Source: Betaproteobacteria bacterium (lineage in GTDB: Bacteria; Pseudomonadota; Gammaproteobacteria; Burkholderiales; Casimicrobiaceae). From it: a stretch of DNA of 64,000 nucleotides. The notes under the pieces were generated by a model that saw only the letters and a list, made by a program, of their open reading frames with translations, did no database searches and was not told the DNA's origin. The stretch lies in NCBI GenBank assembly GCA_016720425.1, contig JADKKQ010000001.1, positions 682,001 through 746,000 on the forward strand. Reading direction: 5' to 3'. A program made the position numbers and the translations under genes. Positions 53,580 to 63,956 of the stretch are shown piece after piece; within the stretch, counting starts at the first letter, position 1; each line of letters starts with the position of its first letter.

Positions 53580-54440
53580 TCAGCGCCGCGCCTTGTACGC
53601 GATCACCTTCTGCTTCTGCACGCCGAGGCCGTCGATGCCCAGCGTGACGACGTCGCCGGGCTGCAGGTACTGCGGCTGCGGCTTCATCCCCATGCCGACG
53701 CCGGGAGGCGTGCCGGTGGTGATCACGTCGCCCGGCAGCAGCGTCATGTAGCGCGACAGGTCCGCGATCAGCCGGGCGACGCCGAAGATCATCGTCCGGG
53801 TGTTGCCGGTCTGCTTGCGCACGCCGTTGACGTCCAGCCACATGCCGAGGTCCTGCGGGTCCCTGATCTCGTCGGTGGTGACGAGCCAGGGGCCGAGCGG
53901 CCCGAAGGTGTCGCAACCCTTGCCCTTGCTCCACTGCGCGCCGCCCCGCCGCAGCTGGAATTCGCGCTCGGACAGGTCGTTGATCAGGCAGTAGCCGGCG
54001 ACGTGGCGGAGCGCGTCCTTCTCGGCGACGTGGCGGGCCGTGCGGCCGATGACCACGCCGAGCTCGACCTCCCAGTCGGTCTCCTTCGAGTCCTTGGGAA
54101 TCATCACCGTGTCGTTCGGACCCATGATGCAGGTCGTCGACTTGTAGAACACGATCGGGTGCTCGGGGATCGGCATGTTCGATTCCGCCGCGTGGTCGGC
54201 GTAGTTGAGGCCGATGGCGAGGAACTTGGACACGCCGGTGACGCAGGGACCCAGGCGCGGCTTGCCCTTGACCAGCGGCAGGCGCTTCACGTCGAGCTTC
54301 GCGAGCTCCCTGAGCTTCGCCGGCGCCAGCGTGTCGGGACCGATGTCCCCGACCTTGCGCGACAGGTCGCGCAGCTTGCCGTCGGCGTCGATGAGACCGG
54401 GCTTTTCCTTGCCGGCGGGGCCGAAGCGGACGAGTTTCAT
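53580..54440 (-). CDS. Fumarylacetoacetate-hydrolase-family protein, 2,4-diketo-3-deoxy sugar-acid hydrolase type
   Basis: A 286-residue enzyme: FLAIGLNYADHAAESNMPIP, the metal-ligand motif DWEVELGVVIGRTARHVAE, and GDVITTGTPPGVGMGMKPQP. This smaller FAH form includes 2,4-diketo-3-deoxy-L-fuconate or -rhamnonate hydrolases, which split the diketo acid into pyruvate and a hydroxy acid. The adjacent SDR gene upstream in the same operon resembles the dehydrogenase making that diketo acid. The ATG at 54440 has AGGAG seven bases upstream. Fumarylacetoacetate itself is unlikely, since no tyrosine-degradation genes are present. Confidence 0.85.
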   Translation of the reverse strand: MKLVRFGPAGKEKPGLIDADGKLRDLSRKVGDIGPDTLAPAKLRELAKLDVKRLPLVKGKPRLGPCVTGVSKFLAIGLNYADHAAESNMPIPEHPIVFYKSTTCIMGPNDTVMIPKDSKETDWEVELGVVIGRTARHVAEKDALRHVAGYCLINDLSEREFQLRRGGAQWSKGKGCDTFGPLGPWLVTTDEIRDPQDLGMWLDVNGVRKQTGNTRTMIFGVARLIADLSRYMTLLPGDVITTGTPPGVGMGMKPQPQYLQPGDVVTLGIDGLGVQKQKVIAYKARR

Positions 54441-54489
54441 GGAATCTCCTGTTGGAAAGAAGGGGGAATGGGTCGCGGCGGGCCGGGTT

Positions 54490-54510
54490 GGGGGGGGGGG
54501 GGGGGGGGGG
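54490..54510. repeat. Homopolymer tract G21
   Basis: Twenty-one G in a row lie in the 82-base gap between the SDR stop and the FAH start, preceded by GGGTT. A similar run damages the YiaK-type gene at 12668. Possible two-colour sequencing artefact; if real, it could form a G-quadruplex or be a slippage site. Confidence 0.85.
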
Positions 54511-54522
54511 TGCAAGGCGCTG

Positions 54523-55263
54523 CTAGATCGAGATGCCGCCGTCGGCCGAATAGACGCAGCCGGTGCAGAGCCGGGATTCGTCCGAGGCGAGGAACACCAC
54601 CAGCGGCGCGATCTCCTCCGGCTGGCCGAGGCGGCCCATCGGCTGCCGGGCGATGAAGTTCTTCAGCGCGGCGGCCGGATCGGGTGCGGCGTTGACCCGC
54701 TCGTGCAGCGACGGCGTCTCGATGGTGCCGGGCGCGATCGCGTTGCAGCGGATCCCCCGGGCGACGAAATCGGCGGCGACGGCCTTGGTGAGCCCGACGA
54801 CGGCGGCCTTCGACGCCCCGTACGCGAAGCGGTTGGGGAAGCCCTTGATCGACGACGCCATCGACGACATGTTGACGATGCTGCCGCCGCCGTGGGCGAG
54901 CATCTTCGGCAGCGCCTGCCGGATGGCCACGTACATCGCGCGGACGTTGAGGTTGAAGCTCAGGTCCCAGTCGGCGGGGCTGCAGTCGAGGACCGTGCCG
55001 TGGTGCACGTAGCCGGCGCAGTTGAACAGGACGTCGAGCGGCGGCAGTTCGTCGATCAGCCGTGCGACGGCGTCGTCGTCAAGCACGTCGAGCTGCCGGG
55101 CCGTGACGTTGGCCCGGCCGGCGAACTTGCCGAGCAGTTGCGGATTGATGTCGGTCGCGAAGACCCGCGCGCCCTCGTCGGCCATGGCGACCGCGGACGC
55201 GTAGCCGATGCCCTGGCCTGCCGCGGTGATCAGGGCGGTCTTGCCTGCCAGTCTTCCCGTCAT
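54523..55263 (-). CDS. SDR-family 2-keto-3-deoxy sugar-acid (fuconate/rhamnonate/pentonate) 4-dehydrogenase-like
   Basis: A 246-residue classical SDR: TAAGQGIG cofactor motif at residues 13-20, NCAG near 82, MSSMASS, and catalytic YGASK near residues 145-149. The start MTGRLAGKTALITAAGQGIG and short length match the group containing 2-keto-3-deoxy-L-fuconate dehydrogenase and DHRS6-like enzymes. With the FAH hydrolase downstream it would form the oxidation-plus-hydrolysis branch of sugar-acid breakdown. A GntR operator lies over its promoter, about 140 bases upstream. Confidence 0.85.
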   Translation of the reverse strand: MTGRLAGKTALITAAGQGIGYASAVAMADEGARVFATDINPQLLGKFAGRANVTARQLDVLDDDAVARLIDELPPLDVLFNCAGYVHHGTVLDCSPADWDLSFNLNVRAMYVAIRQALPKMLAHGGGSIVNMSSMASSIKGFPNRFAYGASKAAVVGLTKAVAADFVARGIRCNAIAPGTIETPSLHERVNAAPDPAAALKNFIARQPMGRLGQPEEIAPLVVFLASDESRLCTGCVYSADGGISI

Positions 55264-55377
55264 CGATGTTCACTCCCTGTGCGTGCCGACCCCGGACAGG
55301 TCGGACGGAATTCCCGGCAGCGGGGTCCCGGGGCGAAGCGACCTGCCGCGCCATTCCCGATGCCGCGAAGTGATTGG

Positions 55378-55416
55378 ATTCTACGCCCGGCGCCGGCCAA
55401 CTGGTAATACCACTTG
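55378..55416 (-). promoter_or_regulatory. GntR-type operator overlapping the promoter of the SDR-FAH operon
   Basis: CAACTGGTAATACCACTTG (55398-55416) is palindromic at 8 of 9 base pairs around A55407 and contains TGGTA-N-TACCA, the classic FadR/GntR box. On the minus strand TTACCA (55407-55402), 18 bases, and TAGAAT (55383-55378) form a likely promoter whose -35 lies in the box. The divergent GntR gene starts about 145 bases to the right. The remainder of the 296-base gap shows no gene. Confidence 0.7.
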
Positions 55417-55559
55417 ACCAATCGCCGAGGGCAGATTAGCCTTCGCCGATAGCCCCTCGATGCGCCGTCCTGGCCCGGGGTTCCTGTGAACCGGGGCCGG
55501 CGCGCGCGAGCGCCGCCGGTGGATCGCGGCGAGGGCGCCCGCTTCCCATTCCTTCGGTC

Positions 55560-56279
55560 ATGCCTTTCCAAAGCATCGAGCCCCGCCGGCTGTATCGCCA
55601 GATCGCCGACCAGATTCGCACCCTCATCGGTTCCGGCGAGTTCCCGGCGGGCTCGCGGCTGCCGTCGGAGCGCGATCTCGCCAAGCAGCTGGGGGTTTCC
55701 CGGCCGTCGGTGCGCGAGGCGCTGATCGCGCTCGAGGTCGAGGGCCTGGTCGAAGTGCGCATCGGGTCCGGCATCTACGCGCTGGAGCAGGCGGGCAAGC
55801 CGGTCGCGGCCACCGCGGGGGCAGTCGAGCCGGTCGAGGCCGAGGCCGGACCGTTCGAACTGCTGCGCGCGCGCTACGTGATCGAGAGCGAGTGCGCGGC
55901 GCTGGCGGCGAAGACGGCCAGGAAGCCGCAGGTGCAGGCGATCGAGGCGGCGCTGGACGAGATGCAGGGCGAAATGCAGGGTGCGCAGCCGCCGCTGGGC
56001 GGCGATCGGCTGTTCCACCTGCGCATTGCCGAAGCGACCGGCAACGGGGCGCTGGTGGCCGTGGTCAAGATGCTGTGGGAGGAGCGCACCGGACCGCTTT
56101 ACCAGCAGCTCGAGGAGCACTACGATTCGCCGGCGCTGTGGAACGCGGCGCTGGCCGAGCACCGGGCGGTGCTGAAGGCGATCGCCGCGCGGGATTCGGC
56201 GGCGGCGAGGGCGGCGATGCAGCGCCACCTCAACCACGCCTACAAGCGGTTCAACACCGGTTGGGACAACCTGAAGTAG
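55560..56279 (+). CDS. GntR-family transcriptional regulator, FadR/FCD subfamily
   Basis: A 239-residue protein: winged HTH from RRLYRQIADQIRTLIGSGEF through ERDLAKQLGVSRPSVREALI and GLVEVRIGSGIYAL (residues about 7-78). The FCD ligand domain has LLRARYVIESECAALAA, FHLRIAEATGN, LAEHRAVLKAIAARD and MQRHLNHAY, giving the His/Asp metal site. First gene of a rightward run that ends with the IlvD-type dehydratase. Probable local repressor responding to a sugar acid. Confidence 0.92.
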   Translation: MPFQSIEPRRLYRQIADQIRTLIGSGEFPAGSRLPSERDLAKQLGVSRPSVREALIALEVEGLVEVRIGSGIYALEQAGKPVAATAGAVEPVEAEAGPFELLRARYVIESECAALAAKTARKPQVQAIEAALDEMQGEMQGAQPPLGGDRLFHLRIAEATGNGALVAVVKMLWEERTGPLYQQLEEHYDSPALWNAALAEHRAVLKAIAARDSAAARAAMQRHLNHAYKRFNTGWDNLK

Positions 56280-56345
56280 TATGGGCGGAAGTACGGCGCC
56301 GATGCCGCGGCATCGGATCTCACCAACTGTTTCGATCTGGGAGTC

Positions 56346-57377
56346 ATGCACATGCTGGCCTGTCGAATTCACGCAAAGGAAGATCTCCGGATCGAGCCCG
56401 TCGCCAGCCCCGAGCCGGGGCCGGGCGAGGTGCTGGTGCAGCTCGGCGCCGGGGGCATCTGCGGCTCGGATCTGCACTACTATTTCGAGGGCCGCAACGG
56501 GTCCTTCGTCGTCCGCGAGCCGCTGATCCCCGGTCACGAGGCCTCGGGCGTCATCGCCGCCGTGGGCGCGGGCGTCACGCGCGTCAAGGTCGGCGACAAG
56601 GCGGCGATCAGCCCGTCGCACGCCTGCGGCAAGTGCGATTACTGCCGCGAGGGCCGCGAGCACCTGTGCACCAGCATGCGCTTCCTCGGCAGCGCGAGCC
56701 TCTTCCCGCACGTGCAGGGGATGTTCCAGGAATACTTCGTCATGGGCGAGCGCCAGTGCTATCCCGCCACCGGCGACGTGTCGCTGGGCGAGCTCGCCTT
56801 CGCCGAGCCGCTGGCCGTGGCGCTGCACGCGCTCAATCGCGGCAAGCCGCTGCTGGGCAAGTCCGTGCTGGTCACCGGCGTGGGCACGATCGGCTGCCTG
56901 ATGGTGATGGCGGCCAAGCTCGCCGGCGCCGCGAAGGTCACCGTCAGCGACGTGCTCGACCGGCCGCTCGCCAAGGCGATCGAAGTGGGCGCCGACGTCG
57001 CGCTGCGCGCCGACCGCGATGCCGAAGCGCTCGCCAAGCCGCAGTTCGACGCCGCGTTCGAGGTCTCCGGCAACTTCGCGGCGTTGAAGACCTGCGTGGC
57101 CGCCGTCAAGCGCGGCGCGTTCATCGTCCAGGTCGGCACGCTGCCGCACGAGCCGCTGCCCTTCGTGCTCAACGAGCTGATGGTCAAGGAGCTCGACTTC
57201 TGCCCGGCGTTCCGCTGGGGGATCGAGTTCGACTGGGCGGTCCAGTACCTGCAGTCGCGGCGCGTCGACGTCCGGCCGCTGCTCACCGGCCAGTTCCCGT
57301 TGCAGGATGCCGTCCAGGCGTTCGAACTCGCCAAGGACAAGAATCGCAGCACCAAGGTTCAGGTCGTCTTCGCCTGA
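56346..57377 (+). CDS. idnD: L-idonate 5-dehydrogenase-like zinc alcohol dehydrogenase
   Basis: A 343-residue MDR enzyme: catalytic zinc in GGICGSDLHYYFEGRNG and IPGHEASGVI, structural zinc in HACGKCDYCREGREHLC, cofactor motif VLVTGVGTIGCLMVMAAKLA. DLHYYFEGRNG is typical of L-idonate 5-dehydrogenase (idonate to 5-keto-gluconate). In this operon it may act on another aldonate or sugar. Two in-frame ATGs (56346, 56352) are possible starts. Confidence 0.88.
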   Translation: MHMLACRIHAKEDLRIEPVASPEPGPGEVLVQLGAGGICGSDLHYYFEGRNGSFVVREPLIPGHEASGVIAAVGAGVTRVKVGDKAAISPSHACGKCDYCREGREHLCTSMRFLGSASLFPHVQGMFQEYFVMGERQCYPATGDVSLGELAFAEPLAVALHALNRGKPLLGKSVLVTGVGTIGCLMVMAAKLAGAAKVTVSDVLDRPLAKAIEVGADVALRADRDAEALAKPQFDAAFEVSGNFAALKTCVAAVKRGAFIVQVGTLPHEPLPFVLNELMVKELDFCPAFRWGIEFDWAVQYLQSRRVDVRPLLTGQFPLQDAVQAFELAKDKNRSTKVQVVFA

Positions 57378-57401
57378 CCGGATCAACCCGAAGGAGGAAC
57401 C

Positions 57402-58385
57402 ATGCGCACGTTCAGCAAGCTCGCATTCTCGGCCGCGGCGATCGCCGTCACCGCACTGATCGCCGCCGGCCCGGTGGCGGCACAGACCAAGCTCAAATGG
57501 GGGCACGTCTACGAAACCGGCGAGCCTTACCACAAGTGGTCGGTGTGGGCCGGCGACGAGATCAAGAAGCGCACCAACGGCAAGTACGAGATCACCGTGT
57601 TTCCGGCCAGTTCGCTGGGCAAGGAGGCCGATCTCAACCAGGGCCTGACGCTCGGCACCATCGACATGCTGATCAGCGGCACGTCGTACGCGATGCGCAG
57701 CTACCCGCGGATCGGCATCGCCTACTATCCGTTCATCTTCCGCGACGCCGACCACATGCTCGCGTACTCGAAGAGCCCGGTGTTCCAGGAGATGGTCGAC
57801 GGCTACCGTGCCAAGACCGGCATCCAGATCACCGCGATGACCTACTACGGCGCGCGGCAGACGTCGTCGAACCGGCCGTTCACCGACTGCGCCGGGATGA
57901 AGGGCCTGAAGATCCGCGTGCCCGATTCGCCGGCCTACATGGCGACGCCGAAGTCCTGCGGCGCCAACCCGGCGCCGATCGCCTTCGCCGAGGTCTACCT
58001 CGCGCTGCAGAACGGCACCGTCGAGGCGCAGGAGAACCCGCTGACGACGATCGAGGCGAAGAAGTTCTACGAGGTGCAGAAGGCGATCATGATGACGTCG
58101 CACATCGTCGACGGCATCGTCACCCAGATCGCGCCGCACGTCTGGAACAAGCTGTCCGACGCCGAGAAGAAGATCTTCACCGACGTGACCCGCGAAGCCG
58201 CCGCCAGCGCCACCGCCGACATCAAGAAGCGCGAGGCCGAGCTGGTCGACGAGTTCAAGAAGAAGGGCCTGCAGATCGTCACCGTCGACCGCAAGAGCTT
58301 CTCCGACGCCGTGCTGAAGAACGTGCCGCTCGAGTCGATGGGCTACGACAAGAAGGACTACGACCGGATCATCGCCATCAAGTGA
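57402..58385 (+). CDS. TRAP transporter substrate-binding protein, DctP family
   Basis: A 327-residue periplasmic protein. The signal peptide is MRTFSKLAFSAAAIAVTALI, cleaved after VAAQ near residue 28. KWGHVYETGEPYHKWSVW follows, then LTLGTIDMLISGTSYAMR, GLKIRVPDSPAYMATPKSCG with the substrate-binding Arg, and EVYLALQNGTVEAQENPLTT. A strong AAGGAGG precedes the ATG. Likely ligand: an aldonate or uronate, judged from the dehydratase genes in the same operon. Confidence 0.93.
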   Translation: MRTFSKLAFSAAAIAVTALIAAGPVAAQTKLKWGHVYETGEPYHKWSVWAGDEIKKRTNGKYEITVFPASSLGKEADLNQGLTLGTIDMLISGTSYAMRSYPRIGIAYYPFIFRDADHMLAYSKSPVFQEMVDGYRAKTGIQITAMTYYGARQTSSNRPFTDCAGMKGLKIRVPDSPAYMATPKSCGANPAPIAFAEVYLALQNGTVEAQENPLTTIEAKKFYEVQKAIMMTSHIVDGIVTQIAPHVWNKLSDAEKKIFTDVTREAAASATADIKKREAELVDEFKKKGLQIVTVDRKSFSDAVLKNVPLESMGYDKKDYDRIIAIK

Positions 58386-58559
58386 CCGCGGGACGCCGGA
58401 AGCGGGGATGCGCGTTCCCGCTTCCGGCGCGACCGGCGAAGCTTGCGCGCACGGCGCCGCGTCGCGCGGCTCCGCGTGCGGATGCAGTCGGGAGGCACGC
58501 CGCTGCCTGTGCCGGCCTCGCCGTCGCAAGGACCATCGACCTGGGCGGAGCGCTTCATC

Positions 58560-59120
58560 ATGGCTGACGGCAAGACCAACGACCACGTCCTCGACGCCAG
58601 CGGGCACTTCCACGCGGCCGACGAGTCGATCGACCTGTCGGTCTACGGCTGGGAGGACTGGCTGACGCTGGGGTTCTTCTGGCTGCTGGCGCTGGACGTC
58701 TTCTACCAGTTCTTCACCCGCTACGTGCTCGGCGACTCGGCGGCCTGGACCGAGGAGATCGCCCGCTACCTGCTGGTCGTCGTCTGTTTCGTCGGCGCGT
58801 CGATGGCCACCCGGCGCAACACGCACATCCAGGTCGAGTTCCTCTACCGCTACCTGCCGCAGAAGGTCGGGCGTGCGCTGTCGACCTGCGTCGACGTCGT
58901 CCGCATCGCGTTCTTCGCCTACGCGGTGTGGCTGACCGCCGAGCTGATCCCGAAGATCGCGCACATGAAGATGGTCGTCGTCGACTTCCCGCTCTCCTAC
59001 ATGTACGGCCTGGTCGCCTTCGGTTTCGCGATGATGACCTTCCGCTCGATCCAGGTCGCGATCCGGCACTGGCGCCAGGGCTGGAGCGTGCTCGAGCGGC
59101 CCGGCGAGATGGAGGCCTGA
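58560..59120 (+). CDS. TRAP transporter small permease, DctQ family
   Basis: A 186-residue protein with about 30 extra hydrophilic residues at the start (MADGKTNDHVLDASGHFHAA). Four helices follow: DWLTLGFFWLLALDVFYQFF, LLVVVCFVGASMA, IAFFAYAVWLTAELI and YMYGLVAFGFAMMTF. RYVLGDSAAWTEEIARYLLV is the DctQ signature. The 174-base gap after the binding-protein gene is the largest inside this operon and holds no gene. It is four bases before the large permease gene. Confidence 0.88.
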   Translation: MADGKTNDHVLDASGHFHAADESIDLSVYGWEDWLTLGFFWLLALDVFYQFFTRYVLGDSAAWTEEIARYLLVVVCFVGASMATRRNTHIQVEFLYRYLPQKVGRALSTCVDVVRIAFFAYAVWLTAELIPKIAHMKMVVVDFPLSYMYGLVAFGFAMMTFRSIQVAIRHWRQGWSVLERPGEMEA

Positions 59121-59124
59121 CGCG

Positions 59125-60531
59125 ATGAACAGCCTACTGCTCGGCGGGTTCCTGGCGGTGATGGCGAGCGGCATCCCGATCGCCATCGCGATGTGCATCG
59201 CGTCGCTGCTCTACATCCTGGCCACCGGACTCATCCCGCCGCTGACCGTCATCCACCGGATGGTCGGCGGCGTCGACAGCTTCCCGCTGCTGGCGGTGCC
59301 GTTCTTCATCCTGGCCGGCAACCTGATGAACTCGGCGGGGATCACCAACCGCATCTACGACTTCGCGCTGGCGCTGGTCGGCTGGCTGAAGGGCGGCCTC
59401 GGTCACGTCAACGTCGTCGGCAGCGTGATCTTCGCCGGCATGTCGGGCACGGCGATCGCCGACGCCGGCGGCATCGGCACCATCGAGATCAAGGCCATGC
59501 GCGACCACGGCTATCCCACCGAGTTCGCCGTCGGCATCACCGCCGCGTCGGCCACACTCGGGCCGATCATCCCGCCGTCGCTGCCGATGGTCATCTACGG
59601 CGTGCAGGCGAACACCTCGATCGGCAAGCTGTTCGCCGGTGGCTTCATCCCCGGCGCGCTGATGGCGCTGTTCATGATGGCCCTCGTCAGCTACTACGCG
59701 CACGTCCGGAAGTACGGCGCCGACGTCGCGTTCTCGTGGCCGCGGATGGGCCACGCGTTTGTCGAGCTCGCGGCCATCGTCGCCGTTTCGCTGGCGCTGT
59801 ACTTCCTGTGGTCGGACGAGACGCTGGGCGGCTTCGTCCGCTTCGGGATCCCGCTGATCGTGGTGATGGTCGCCGACAAGCTGTTCAAGTTCGACGCCTT
59901 CATGGCGTTGCTGACGCCGATCATCCTCATCGGCGGCATGGCGAGCGGGCTGTTCACGCCGACCGAGGCCGCGGTGGCCGCCGCCGCCTGGGCGTTGTTC
60001 CTGGGCTTCGTCTGGTACCGCACGCTCAACTGGCGGATGCTGATCAAGATCTCGATGGACACGATCGAGACGACGGCGGCGGTGCTGTTCATCGTCGCCA
60101 GCGCGTCGATCTTCGCCTGGGTGCTCACCACCACGCAGGTCACCGACGCCATCGCCGCCTGGGTGCTGTCGATCTCCGACTCGCCCTATGTCTTCCTGCT
60201 GCTGGCCAACGTCTTCCTGCTGTTCGTCGGCTGCTTCATGGAGACGATCGCCGCCATCACCATCCTGGTGCCGGTGTTCATGCCGATCATCGCCAAGCTC
60301 GGCATCGACCCGGTGCACTTCGGGCTGGTGATGGTGCTGAACCTGATGATCGGCCTGATGACGCCACCGGTGGGCATGGTGCTGTTCATCCTGCAGAAGG
60401 TGTCGGCGCTGACCTTCGAGCAGACGGTGAAGGCGGTCGTGCCCTGGCTTTGGCCGCTGCTCGTCACGCTGGCCATCATCACCTACGTGCCGCAGGTGGT
60501 GCTGTGGCTGCCGGGCATCCTCTACAAGTAG
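59125..60531 (+). CDS. TRAP transporter large permease, DctM family
   Basis: A 468-residue channel subunit with about 12 helices. Signatures: FPLLAVPFFILAGNLMNSAG, FAGMSGTAIADAGGIGTIEI, AASATLGPIIPPSLPMVIYG, GLFTPTEAAVAAAAWALFLG and LMIGLMTPPVGMVLFILQ. It imports the substrate captured by the DctP-type protein, using an ion gradient. Length is slightly above the usual 430, due to an extended middle loop (residues about 195-255). Confidence 0.93.
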   Translation: MNSLLLGGFLAVMASGIPIAIAMCIASLLYILATGLIPPLTVIHRMVGGVDSFPLLAVPFFILAGNLMNSAGITNRIYDFALALVGWLKGGLGHVNVVGSVIFAGMSGTAIADAGGIGTIEIKAMRDHGYPTEFAVGITAASATLGPIIPPSLPMVIYGVQANTSIGKLFAGGFIPGALMALFMMALVSYYAHVRKYGADVAFSWPRMGHAFVELAAIVAVSLALYFLWSDETLGGFVRFGIPLIVVMVADKLFKFDAFMALLTPIILIGGMASGLFTPTEAAVAAAAWALFLGFVWYRTLNWRMLIKISMDTIETTAAVLFIVASASIFAWVLTTTQVTDAIAAWVLSISDSPYVFLLLANVFLLFVGCFMETIAAITILVPVFMPIIAKLGIDPVHFGLVMVLNLMIGLMTPPVGMVLFILQKVSALTFEQTVKAVVPWLWPLLVTLAIITYVPQVVLWLPGILYK

Positions 60532-60599
60532 CCGTCGCGCCGTCACGCGCGCGCAGGTCGGGGCCTGAACGTTCCCCCTACGGATTCACCGGAGTCAAG

Positions 60600-62135
60600 A
60601 TGCTCACCCCTGCTTCGCTGGTCATTCGCCTGCACCCCAACGACGACGTCGTCATCGCCCGGCAGCAGCTCGTCGGGGGCACGGTGCTCGTCGGCGAGAA
60701 CGTCAAGGTCGCCGGCCTGGTGCCGCCGGGCCACAAGATCGCCACCCGCGCGCTGCGCGCCGGCGACCCGGTGCGCCGCTACAACCAGATCATCGGCTTC
60801 GCCAGCCGCGACGTCGCGGCCGGCGAGCACGTCCACCTCAACAACCTCGAGATGCGGGCCTTCGACCGCGACTACGCGTTCGGCGTCGACGCCAAGCCGA
60901 CCGAGTACGTGTCGAGCCCCGCGTCGTTCATGGGGATCGCGCGCCGCGACGGCCCGAATGCCGGCAAGGTGGCGACGCGCAACTACCTCGGCATCCTGTC
61001 CACCGTCAATTGCTCGGCCACGGTCGCCCGCGCGATCGCGGCGGCTTTCGACGCCGACGTGCTGCGGGCGTTTCCGAACGTCGACGGCGTGGTCGCGCTG
61101 ACCCACGGCAGCGGCTGCGGGATGGACATGCAGGGAGAGGGCCTGAAGGTGCTGCGGCGCACGCTGGCGGGCTATGCCCGGCACCCCAACTTCGCGGGCG
61201 TGCTGGTCGTCGGCCTGGGCTGCGAAGCCAACCAGATCGGCTCGCTGCTGGGCGCCGAGCGCCTGGCCGAGGGGCCGCTGCTGCGCACCTTCAACATCCA
61301 GGACACCGGCGGGACGCGCAAGACGGTGGAGCGCGGCATCGCGCTGATCGAGGAGATGCTGCCGCACGCCAACGACGTGCAGCGCGAGCCGGTCCCGGCG
61401 TCCAATCTGGTCGTCGGCCTGCAGTGCGGCGGTTCCGACGGCTACTCGGGCATCACCGCGAATCCCGCGCTGGGCGCCGCGGTCGATCGGCTGGTGCGCC
61501 ACGGCGGCACCGCCATCCTCTCGGAGACGCCGGAGATCTACGGCGCCGAGCACCTGCTCACGCGCCGCGCCGTGTCGCGGGCGGTCGGCGAGAAGCTGGT
61601 CGCGCGCATCAAGTGGTGGGAGGACTACACCTCGCGCAACCGCGGCGAGATGAACAACAACCCGTCGCCGGGCAACAAGGCGGGCGGCCTCACCACGATC
61701 CTCGAGAAGTCGCTGGGGGCGGTCGCCAAGGGCGGCACGACCAACCTCGTCGACGTCTACGAGTACGCGGAAGCCGTGACGGCGCGCGGCTTCGTCTACA
61801 TGGACACGCCCGGCTACGACCCGGTGTCGGCGACCGGCCAGGTCGCCGGCGGGGCGAACATGATCGTCTTCACCACCGGGCGCGGCTCGGCCTACGGCTG
61901 CGCGCCGTCGCCGTCGCTCAAGCTGTCGACCAACACGCCGCTGTGGGTGCGCCAGGAGGAGGACATCGACCTCAACTGCGGCGACATCGCCGACGGCGGC
62001 GCGACCATCGACGACACCGGCGAACGGCTCTTTGCCCTGATGCTGGAGACCGCGTCGGGGACCAAGTCCAAGAGCGAGCGCCACGGCTACGGGCAGAGCG
62101 AGTTCGTCCCCTGGCAATTGGGCGCGGTGATGTGA
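60600..62135 (+). CDS. uxaA: UxaA/GarD-family sugar-acid dehydratase (altronate dehydratase-like)
   Basis: A 511-residue protein with an N-terminal SAF domain (about residues 10-90, DVVIARQQLVGGTVLVGENV) and the large catalytic domain. The iron site candidates are in THGSGCGMD (H169, C173), GLGCEANQIG, GLQCGGSDGYSG and NCGDIADGGATI. NPSPGNKAGGLTTILEKSLG is the family signature. Altronate dehydratase makes 2-keto-3-deoxygluconate. No altronate oxidoreductase or uronate isomerase gene is present, so the natural substrate may be another aldonate. An ATG at 60600 follows GGAG closely. Confidence 0.88.
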   Translation: MLTPASLVIRLHPNDDVVIARQQLVGGTVLVGENVKVAGLVPPGHKIATRALRAGDPVRRYNQIIGFASRDVAAGEHVHLNNLEMRAFDRDYAFGVDAKPTEYVSSPASFMGIARRDGPNAGKVATRNYLGILSTVNCSATVARAIAAAFDADVLRAFPNVDGVVALTHGSGCGMDMQGEGLKVLRRTLAGYARHPNFAGVLVVGLGCEANQIGSLLGAERLAEGPLLRTFNIQDTGGTRKTVERGIALIEEMLPHANDVQREPVPASNLVVGLQCGGSDGYSGITANPALGAAVDRLVRHGGTAILSETPEIYGAEHLLTRRAVSRAVGEKLVARIKWWEDYTSRNRGEMNNNPSPGNKAGGLTTILEKSLGAVAKGGTTNLVDVYEYAEAVTARGFVYMDTPGYDPVSATGQVAGGANMIVFTTGRGSAYGCAPSPSLKLSTNTPLWVRQEEDIDLNCGDIADGGATIDDTGERLFALMLETASGTKSKSERHGYGQSEFVPWQLGAVM

Positions 62136-62225
62136 GCCGGCACCGAGGGCGAACACCGGAGCGGGCGGCACGAAGGTAGTCTGACGATCCCGCGCGATCC
62201 CTGACCAGACAGCGAGTCGACCGCC

Positions 62226-63956
<1,731 letters not shown>

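Noticed and set aside
55260..59198. A 1312-codon minus-strand open frame
   Set aside because: Antisense to the GntR, idnD and TRAP genes, whose motifs are intact; low-complexity composition.
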